Positions 1 through 6,503 of a DNA stretch of 11,243 bases are shown here, piece after piece (within the stretch, counting starts at the first letter, position 1; the number at the start of each line of letters is the position of its first letter). The stretch is from Cochliopodium minus. Lineage: Eukaryota > Discosea > Himatismenida > Cochliopodiidae. Position numbers and translations under genes: made by a program. The notes below the pieces were generated by a model that saw only the letters and a program-made list of their open reading frames with translations, did no database searches and was not told the origin of the DNA. The stretch is taken from the NCBI GenBank assembly GCA_024220525.1, contig JAMYWO010000580.1, positions 5,116-16,358 of the forward strand, in the 5' to 3' direction.

Positions 1-71
1 TTATTTATTTTATTTATTTTATTTATTTTATTTATTTTATTTATTTTATTTATTTTATTTATTTTATTTAT
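1..71. repeat. 9-bp AT minisatellite
   Basis: About 7.5 head-to-tail copies of a 9-nt unit (TTATTTTAT), seen as strictly alternating TTTA and TTTTA blocks. It runs to the window edge, so the true length is unknown. It lies just beyond the in-frame stop (64-66) of the minus-strand TPR gene, in either its 3' flank or an intron. It is noncoding and is likely to vary in length. Confidence 0.85.
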
Positions 72-1868
72 CAAATTCATTTTTATTCGTTTTATTTATT
101 ATTTTTTTTTTTTTACCAATGGTCCTCAACAAGCAGATATACTCATTCTTAATTTGCATCAACAACTCAGAAGTGGCGACAAGAGATTTTAAGCAAGATT
201 TGTACAAAGTTAAGGACTTTTCGTATTTCCCGAAGGCATAGTTGAGATAGGCTCTTTGCTGCACAAGAAGAGCTAAAGAAGAAGGATCTTTCTTTTGAAA
301 TTTCTCGTTTTTTTGTATTATTTCTCCGCTTCTTTTATCTGCAGACTCATAATCACCTTTTTTTTAAAAAAAATATATTATTTCAAATAATTTTTGATTT
401 TATTTTGATTTTATTTATTATTTAATTTTTGTGGTTCTTCTAATGTTTCTTTTATTTTTTATTTTTATTTTATTTTTTTTTTTTCGTTATTTTTTATTTT
501 TGTTAATCTTTAAAGATTAAAAATTTTTTTTAAATTTATTTTATCTTCCTTGAAAAAATTTTTTTTAAATTTATTTTATCTTCCTTGAAAAATTTTTTTT
601 GATTAATTTTTTGATTAATTTGTTTAAATTTATTATATTTTTTGGATTTTAAATTTTTTGTTTTATTTTAATTTTAAAACTTTTTACCTAATTGAGTCAA
701 TGAGTAGATGATTTTGGAGTGACATTGGAGAATGATAGGATGAGAAACTTCAGTTATTTTTTGCAACAAAGTTATTGCCTCATTACATACTTTGATACTC
801 TCTTGGTAATTCCCTTCATGAATCAAAACCTGTTTAAAAAATAAAAATTAATGAATAAAAAAAAATTAATAAATAAAAAAAAATAAAATAAAAAACATAA
901 AAATAAAAAAATAAAAATGAAAAAAAAAATTTCCTCTGTCAAATGCATTTTAGCAACACCAACATTAGGATTGTAATCTTTGTTGGTCGACTCATCGATA
1001 GACATCCCCAAATATTTTTTAGACTCGTCATATTTCTTGCAATAGATGCAAACCTCCCCCAACATCATGTATATTTCCGCCATTTTTTCACTGGGCACAT
1101 CCACTTCTCGTAATACTTCGAGTGATCTTCAATTTGGGTAAAAAAAAAATTATTTTCATTATTTTCTAGTGTAAAAAAACTTCCAGAATTTTTTAACACG
1201 ATAAAAAATCATTCATCTCTATATTGGAGATATATCTTCTAATTCACATTTGATATTTACAGTGCAGTATAAGGTGTTTCGCATAATTATGAAAATTATT
1301 TTTCTTTTTGTTTTTCTTTGCTATATTTTGAAAATATATATATTTCTTGTGAATACTGATAATTTAAAGATTTTATTTCAACTCGATTTTAGATTTGTGT
1401 AATAATTAAAGATGTTTCGGAAAGCATGTTCACTTACTTTTTTAATATTTCTTCTGCTTTTTGATGTTTCTTTTGTATCGTTAATACAGGAGCCCATGAG
1501 GTGAATAAAGATTCATAGATGGGATCATCTTCGTCTATAGTCTTCCTCATGATGTTATATGCTTCCTCGAAACAATCATCAGCCTCATCAAAATCCCCAA
1601 TTAATTTTGCATCTTCTCCTTTTATGATCAGAGTCTCCCAATCGCTGAGATCCAGATTTCCGTCAAAATCATTGTCTATAGTAAATAGAAATTGAGATTA
1701 TGTAAAATGAGATTCCAAACAAATACATTTTTCATCAATCATGAAACGAAATTTTTTAAAGTAAATAATAATATAAATTTTTTAAAAAAATATGATTAAT
1801 AAATGAAAAATCAAAAAATAAAATATATTAAAATATTGTACCCAAAAGCAACGAGAAAAAAGGTTGAT
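64..1868 (-). CDS. EF-hand/TPR-repeat protein, 5' end uncertain
   Basis: Exons on the minus strand: 1842-1868, 1438-1675, 934-1126, 688-829 and 64-356. All join in one frame to about 297 residues. The start contains a canonical EF-hand calcium loop (DNDFDGNLDLSD, with Asp at position 12 where Glu is usual). Several tetratricopeptide units of about 40 residues follow, in the kinesin-light-chain style (for example KKHQKAEEILKKSLEV, KKYDESKKYL, EGNYQESIKVCNEAI, LGDYESADK, GKYEKSLTLY). TPRs are protein-binding scaffolds, and the EF-hand suggests calcium control; the partner is unknown. The intron at 830-933 has a GA donor. No start codon is visible: exon 1842-1868 needs an upstream phase-1 donor. 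The 3' end is also open: a stop at 64-66 is in frame, but a donor-like GTAAAA at 116 could carry the gene past the window. It could be the C-terminal half of the adjacent TTC39-like gene. Confidence 0.72.
357..687 (-). other. Intron of the TPR gene with internal 35-nt direct repeat
   Basis: This 331-nt GT-AG intron lies between exons 688-829 and 64-356. On the plus strand two nearly identical copies of an AT-rich segment follow each other with a 35-nt period. Each copy carries TATCTTCCTTG, at 542-552 and 577-587. A shorter TTGATTAATTTT duplication follows at about 599-620. The repeat looks like local slippage or duplication within an intron; no gene is seen inside it. Confidence 0.6.
830..933 (-). 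other. Candidate GA-AG intron in the TPR gene
   Basis: The upstream exon ends ...TTG ACA GAG and the intron would begin GAAATTTTTT. The acceptor is AAACAG, followed by GTT TTG ATT CAT. This join gives an uninterrupted TPR helix pair (VAKMHLTE then VLIHEGNYQES). No GT near the join keeps this helix: the nearest in-frame GT (before GTTGGTGTTGC) would delete about ten helix residues. A real GA donor or a one-base sequencing error in a GT donor would both explain it. Confidence 0.55.
1127..1437 (-). other. Long intron of the TPR gene
   Basis: This 311-nt intron has a strong GTAAGTG donor at 1437 and a TTGAAG acceptor ending at 1127. The flanking exons join AA|A as a Lys codon within KAEEILKK-SLEVLREVD, keeping a TPR helix intact. 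No ORF or repeat of note lies inside. Confidence 0.7.
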
Positions 1869-1890
1869 CTGTTATTATTGTTATTTGTCA

Positions 1891-3270
1891 TTAATAACTT
1901 TCCAAAAAAAAAAAAATTAAAATTCTTTTGTACTCGACAAAAAGCAGTCCATTATGCTCCCTAGCAAGTTTAAGCTCTTCCAAACCTTTGATTCTATCTG
2001 CCTTCATACCAACAGCTTCCTTTTATTTAATTAAAAAATAAAAACAAAGAAAAAAATTAGAAATTAAAAATAATAAAATAATAAAATAAAAAAAATAAAA
2101 AAATATATTGACAGAGATCCACAAAAGAGTAGGAGGCAACAAAGAAACCATCAAGTGGAAAATTCCGCATCCAAAGGAGATGCTCTCAATCACAAACTTG
2201 TCAAATTCATAGTCCCTTTTAAAATTTTGAAATAATGAAAGAAAAATTTTTTAAAAGATTTTAATTATAAAAATAATAAAAAATAATCAAAAAAAAAATA
2301 AAAAAAATTTAAAAAAGTAAAAATGGAGGAAGAATACTTATTTTTTAGTTGTAATTCTTGTGCTGATTCGAAACATTTCCAGCTCTTTCTTAAATACCAA
2401 CCCCTAATAAAAAATTTATTTATTTTATTTTAATCAAAATGAAAGGTTAAATTTGTTGAGCTGGTCACCCTTTCACATAGTTCGTTACGTGGAAATTGAC
2501 AACGCAATAACTGTTTGTTCATTTTTGGTTCATATTTATTTTTTTTGAAAGAAAAAAAAAATTTATATTTTTACCATAAATCAATGACAGCATTTAAGAT
2601 CAAGGCTTGAGAAAAAAAAAATTGAAGATAAAAATATTTTGTAAAATGATAAATTAAGATGCAATAAAATCATTAAATATTTTTGATAATATTTTTGTTG
2701 GGATAAATAAAAAGTCCTCTCTTTTTCATTTTTAGAAATTATTAGTTGAATCTTGATTAATTTCAATATCAAATTCTTACAATAAGCATAAGCATTCAAA
2801 TGATTGGGATTTTGTTGATTATTGTTGGATTTGGATGAAAATAAAATAGAGAAGATCGTTTTTGGCTGGAAATACGATTGCATATCCTTTGTATATACGC
2901 TTGTTTCTTGCAACTCACTGAAAAGCTTTGTTTTATTCTCATCAGTGGGAGAATAGAGGAACTTCCACATCTTATATTCGCAAAGGAAGAGGCCATGGAA
3001 AGAACTCTTCTCTTTGCATCCCATCAATCTTTTCTTTGCCTCTTTCATGTTGGAATTCCACAATAGATCCTTTATTTCCTTACCAAATTTTATTGTTGAT
3101 TCTATCCTAAATCGAAAAAATAAGCAATTTAATTATCAAATTTGATCCTATCAACTTGATGATCGATTAATAATTTATAAATTTTCTATTTATAAAGTTC
3201 AAAGACATCCTAATTACCATTTCCTATCCAAATATCTCTCAAATTCATTTTGGGATTTTGAATTTTCCAT
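1891..3270 (-). CDS. TTC39/Iml2-family protein, apparently C-terminally short
   Basis: Seven minus-strand exons: 3218-3270, 2781-3106, 2575-2605, 2469-2510, 2338-2403, 2113-2215 and 1891-2019. They join in frame to 249 residues. Family signs in order: the EA..L.GC..KS.FHGL.LCEY segment near residues 38-65 (the family's 'EAe.ll....ksl.h.lgya' region); AYSLILNAVIDL near 125-136; KGGWYLRKSWK at 150-160, close to the conserved KGGIK.RKSWK; GCGIFHLMVSLLPP at 188-201, the family's G.G.FNL.LSLLP signature; and GMKADRIKGLEEL, matching GFSG.R..GL..L. TTC39/Iml2 proteins are TPR proteins linked in yeast to mitochondria, inclusion clearance and lipid homeostasis. Family members are usually 500-700 residues, so about half is missing. 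The frame stops after FFFLESY at 1891-1893. Either the gene is truncated, or a 30-nt intron (1869-1898) joins it to the EF-hand/TPR exons. A second possible end uses a donor at 1933 and stops at 1811. The start at 3270 is the first ATG, in an A-rich context. Confidence 0.78.
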
Positions 3271-3500
3271 TTTTTTTATTTTCTTTGATTAAAATAAGCA
3301 GTATCTTAACAAATTTTTAACCAATTCAAGTCTTTTTATTAAAATTTTTGGTTTATGATGTTTTGCTTTATGATCCTTGAGATGTATACTTGTCATCACG
3401 GAGTTGTCGAAAGTAAAAGAAAAGACAAAGGAAACATCTTTAATTGGTTTCCAATAACAATATAATAAAAAAATTATTTGGGAGAAGACTAAAGAATTTA
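3271..3500. other. Unassigned stretch upstream of the TTC39-like gene
   Basis: This is the upstream flank of the minus-strand TTC39-like gene. Short open frames exist on both strands: a plus-strand frame starting at an ATG near 3357 (MMFCFMILEMYTCHHG...) and a minus-strand frame at 3289-3519. Base composition is richer than intronic DNA, so part of it may be an upstream exon of the ADP-ribosylglycohydrolase locus. I recognise no domain and cannot choose a strand. Confidence 0.3.
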
Positions 3501-3501
3501 T

Positions 3502-3810
3502 AAAAAATAAATATTTCATTTATTCCTGAAGAAAATTTAGCAGACATTCAATATCTTGAAAAACCTTTTTTTAAAGAGAATATTTATCTCATACAAGACG
3601 GTTGGCCTGAAATGCTTGGATAATGGATAAAAACTGAAGAGAAACTTTTGGTTATATTAACCCCCATTTATTTTACCATCATTCGTGGTAATAATGTATA
3701 GATGGCGGGTTTGAGATACATCAGAAAATCGGTCGGTTTACTTTTGCGACTATCAAAATTTGATCTTCCAAATCAAAGATGATATGGTGATTGAGATTAT
3801 GGAATATGAN
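3502..3810 (+). pseudogene. Broken upstream part of an ADP-ribosylglycohydrolase gene
   Basis: The DNA is GC-richer than the surrounding noncoding sequence and reads as coding, but not in one frame. Segment 1 (about 3518-3621) reads IPEENLADIQYLEKPFFKEN...DGWPEMLG, then TAA; the same frame resumes as WIKTEEKLL. Segment 2 (about 3702-3757) reads DGGFEIHQKIGRFTFATIK, resembling the IGYTFK.L segment that precedes the GGDADTN motif in ADP-ribosylglycohydrolases. A shift of one base in the A run near 3754-3757 is needed to reach segment 3, LIFQIKDDMVIEIMEY (to 3807), which fits the helix just before GGDADTN. Position 3810 is an N. An in-frame stop, a frameshift and an ambiguous base together suggest either a poor-quality contig end or a decaying gene. 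Segment 1 is the least certain. Confidence 0.4.
3810..3810. other. Ambiguous base N, probable assembly join
   Basis: This is the only N in the window. It falls exactly where coding-like sequence (EIMEY...) gives way to about 80 nt of A/T-only low-complexity DNA. A single N is often used to mark a contig join or an unresolved base, so the distance across this point should not be trusted. Confidence 0.7.
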
Positions 3811-3975
3811 ATTTTTATTTTTTTATTTTTATTTTTTTATTATTTTTATTTTTTATTTATTTTTTTTTATTTTTTAATTTTTTTATTTTTTATTAAAAAT
3901 TTATCAATTAATTGTTTAATAAGATGAATATTTTTATATTTTTTATTTTTCATAATTTTTGTTTTTATTCATTAG

Positions 3976-4174
3976 ATGCTGATACAAATCTCTCAGTTGC
4001 TGGTGCTCTTGTTGGAGGTTTGCTTTCTTTCTTATTTTAAATTTTTTTTTTTATAATTCAATTGAATAAGCTTGTGTTGGTTATTCTGGTCTCCCAGAGC
4101 TTTTTTTGGATAAACTCAATCACAAACAATTCATTGAGTCCCAAATGGATCTTGTTGAGTCTTTTGTTGAATAG
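3976..4174 (+). CDS. ADP-ribosylglycohydrolase family protein, 3' exons only
   Basis: Two exons (3976-4017 and 4071-4174) are split by a 53-nt GT-AG intron. They encode the C-terminus (D)ADTNLSVAGALVGACVGY followed by SGLPELFLDKLNH and the end SFVE. ADTN..VAGAL.GA..GY..LP is the C-terminal metal-binding motif of the ADP-ribosylglycohydrolase (DraG/crystallin J1) fold. There the paired Asp residues of GGDADTN bind magnesium ions, and the enzyme removes ADP-ribose from proteins or related substrates. The first Asp would come from a codon split across the upstream intron (phase 1). The acceptor at 3975 is a good TTCATTAG. The usual two glycines lie upstream and cannot be confirmed because of the broken region and the N at 3810. 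The stop is TAG at 4172-4174. These exons are intact, so the enzyme may be functional if the upstream breaks are assembly errors. Confidence 0.75.
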
Positions 4175-4885
4175 ATAAATTTGTGATTAAATAAACAAAA
4201 AAAATTAAATATCAAAAAAAAAAAAAAAAAAAAAAAGGAACCTTTTCGATAAAAGAATAAGTATTGATCCACTTATCCTTTCTCCATTTATTATTGGATT
4301 AATGAAATCTTGATAGAAATTCATTCATCTTTCCTTTTTCAATGTGAGAAATAAGATCTTATTTTTGTCAATACTGTTATTCTTATTATCATTATTGTTT
4401 ATTGGAGGAGAAGAAAGGAAGATATTGAGAGAATTCAATTTTATTTTTGTTTTATATTTCCAAATCCCATTCTTTAATCAATTCAATTTCCTTTGAATCA
4501 ATCCTCATTTGGTTCTTTTCTTTCAAAGAATTCTTTTAATTTCGGATTATTCTTTAATTGAAAGATATTCAAAAAATCTTTCACTCAAATGATTGAAAAT
4601 TCCATTGATTATTTTATTATAAAAATGATTTTTGATCATTGAAAGGAATTGGGTGAGATTTTGAAAAGTTTTTTTGTGGAAGGAGAAAAATATTAAAAAA
4701 ATTGCAAATTTTGGAGTAAATTTTGAATTATTAATAAAATTGGAGGTTCATATAATAGAAAAGAAACATTATTAGATCTGGAGAATGAGATTCATAGATC
4801 AAAATCAAAATACAAAAAATTAAAAAAATAAAAAAATAAAAAAAAAAATTAAACAAACAAGTAAAACTTTTCAAAAAAAAAATCC
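4175..4885. other. Intergenic region with a 23-nt A tract
   Basis: No ORF, tRNA or other gene could be recognised in these 711 bases. A run of 23 A's lies at 4214-4236, about 40 nt after the ADP-ribosylglycohydrolase stop. Small inverted repeats such as AATGAT/ATCATT (4624-4640) are present, with many TTCAATT/AATTGAA elements. The final 80 bases are almost pure A and lead into the aspartate carbamoyltransferase start, so the promoter of that gene probably lies here. Confidence 0.6.
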
Positions 4886-6337
4886 ATGTTGTTCAAAAAC
4901 AAAAAAATCTTTGGGAACATTAAAAGCCAAAAAAAAATCTTTTTTGAATCATTAACCAAAAGAGGTAAACAAACATTTGCATTAGAAACAAGACAAAAAA
5001 CAGGGTTGCTAAAAGGAGAGGACGTAATCACGACTGAAAATCTCACCAAGAAAAAAATTGAAGAGATCCTCGATGTTTCAGTAATGATGAAAGAGATCGT
5101 CGAAAATAAAGGTTACACTGATTTGTTGCATGGAAGAGTTCTTGGAAACGTATTTTATGAGGCTTCCACAAGAACTTCTTCTTCATACCAAGCAGCTATG
5201 TTGAGATTAGGAGGAAAAGTTTTGCCATGTAAAAATTTTTGAAAAAACTTTTTTTAATAGTTTATTTTTTTTGGAATAAAATCTGTAGTGAATGCTGCCA
5301 CTTCGTCCGTACAAAAAGGAGAAACTTTGTCAGATACTATCAGAGTGTTCCAACATTATATTGATGTCATGGTTTTAAGACATCCAGAACAAGGTAGGAA
5401 TCATTTCATTTATAGTATAAATGAATTCATTTATAGTATAAATGAATGAATTTCCCGATTATATGAAAATATATAAAACTATTATTTGAAAATTTAATTA
5501 TTTTTAATTTTCATTTAATCCTATTCTCCGTCCAAAATTTGTTATATTTAATCATTTTTTATTTGATTTTAAAGGTGCAGCAAAAATAGCGGCAGAAAAT
5601 ACATCAAAACCAGTCATTAATGCAGGAGATGGACCAGGTATGAATTAATCATTTTTCTATTAGATCATTTTATGAAACAATGATTCAATTAAATATAGGA
5701 GAACATCCTACACAAACTTTGTTGGATTTGTTGTGCATCAGATCTGAAATTGGGAAATTGGTAAGAAAAATGAAATGTGAAAAATAAATTCTTTAATTCA
5801 TTGTTCAATAGGATGGAATCACTTTAACATTAGTTGGTGATTTGAAATATGGAAGAACTGTCAGATCATTGTGCAAAGTAGTAAAGTTCTGGGGAATGAA
5901 AGTTAACCTCATCTCTCCTCCTCAACTCAAGATGTCTGACGACATCATCAACAACTACTTGAAGGGATGTGACGTCAATGTTTCCACTGACCTCAAATCT
6001 GTAATTCCAAAAACTGATGTTCTATATGTCACTCGTGTACAAAAAGAAAGATTTGATGACATTGTAAATTATAACCCAAAAAGATTAATTCTTTTCAATC
6101 ATTAATTTCAACTTTTTAATGTAGGAAGAATACGAAAGACTCAAAGATGCTTACATCATCAACAACGAAATGTTGAAAGATTCAAAGAAGGGAATGATCA
6201 TCATGCATCCTTTGCCTCGTGTCAATGAAATCCACCCTGAAGTAGACAACCATCCTTCTGCTCGTTACTTCAAACAAGTCAGCTATGGAATGTATTTGAG
6301 AATGACCTTGCTTGCTGGTGTTTTGGGATACCTTTAA
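4886..6337 (+). CDS. pyrB: Aspartate carbamoyltransferase (ATCase), CAD type, stand-alone
   Basis: This is the second step of de novo pyrimidine synthesis: carbamoyl phosphate plus aspartate gives carbamoyl aspartate. Six exons (4886-5228, 5289-5393, 5575-5637, 5699-5760, 5812-6063, 6125-6337) join in frame to 345 residues. Phosphate-loop STRTSS is at 94-99, the 80s-loop SSVQKGET at about 120-127, RHPEQG at 145-150, [14 protein letters not shown] at about 168-180, RVQKER later, and HPLPRVNEI at 303-311. All catalytic motifs are present, so it should be active. The spellings STRTSSS, SSVQKGE, GEHPTQ and RVNEI match the ATCase domain of animal CAD and kinetoplastid ATCase rather than typical bacterial PyrB. 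The protein ends ...VLGYL at a TAA just after the domain, and no dihydroorotase or carbamoyl-phosphate synthetase domain adjoins it. A Lys-rich extension of about 40 residues precedes the domain; it could be a targeting peptide or a remnant linker. All introns are GT-AG, 51-181 nt. Confidence 0.95.
5394..5574 (+). other. ATCase intron 2 with a duplicated palindrome
   Basis: This 181-nt intron is three times longer than the other introns of the gene. Near its 5' end, at about 5405-5448, two tandem copies of ATTTATAGTATAAATGAA occur. Each copy is self-complementary (CATTTA/TAAATG around TAGTA), so the RNA or DNA could form hairpins. The acceptor is TTTTAAAG. Confidence 0.65.
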
Positions 6338-6503
6338 AAAATAAGATAGATTTTAATAAAATTTATTAACAAATAAATTTATTTTTCTTTTCCAACCAAA
6401 CTTCATTTGTATTATGAAACTTTAATTTCTTTGAAATATTTTGAAAATTCTTTTCATTTTCCTCAATATTTGATGAAAAAAAAAAAAAAAAATCAAGGAG
6501 AAA
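6338..6503 (+). promoter_or_regulatory. ATCase/RAE1 intergenic, A-rich leader
   Basis: These 166 bases separate the ATCase stop from the RAE1 start in the same orientation and must hold the 3' end of one gene and the promoter of the next. A run of A's at about 6476-6492 sits just upstream of ATG, as also seen before the other starts in the window. No specific promoter motif could be assigned. Confidence 0.4.

Noticed and set aside
357-687. CRISPR-like or mobile-element repeat
   Set aside because: Only two adjacent copies without spacers, inside an intron of a eukaryotic gene, and no terminal inverted repeats or transposase.
2796-3110. Plus- and minus-strand ORFs overlapping TTC39-like exon 2 in other frames
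   Set aside because: They are shadows of the real exon, whose frame joins six other exons into a recognised family.
3289-3519. Minus-strand ORF MKYLFFINSLVFSQ... as a gene
   Set aside because: It has no recognised domain, a hydrophobic AT-driven start, no support from neighbouring exons, and a competing plus-strand frame.
3619-3621. Reassigned stop codon (TAA read as an amino acid)
   Set aside because: The intact genes here end at TAA (ATCase, eS30), TGA (RAE1, DRAM) or TAG (ADP-ribosylglycohydrolase) at the expected family lengths, so all three codons act as stops.
4175-4885. tRNA, snoRNA or other RNA gene in the longest gene-free region
   Set aside because: No cloverleaf, conserved box or GC-rich island could be seen by eye; only short AT inverted repeats.
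4849-5049. Antisense ORF across the ATCase start
   Set aside because: It overlaps the ATCase N-terminus and has no recognisable content.
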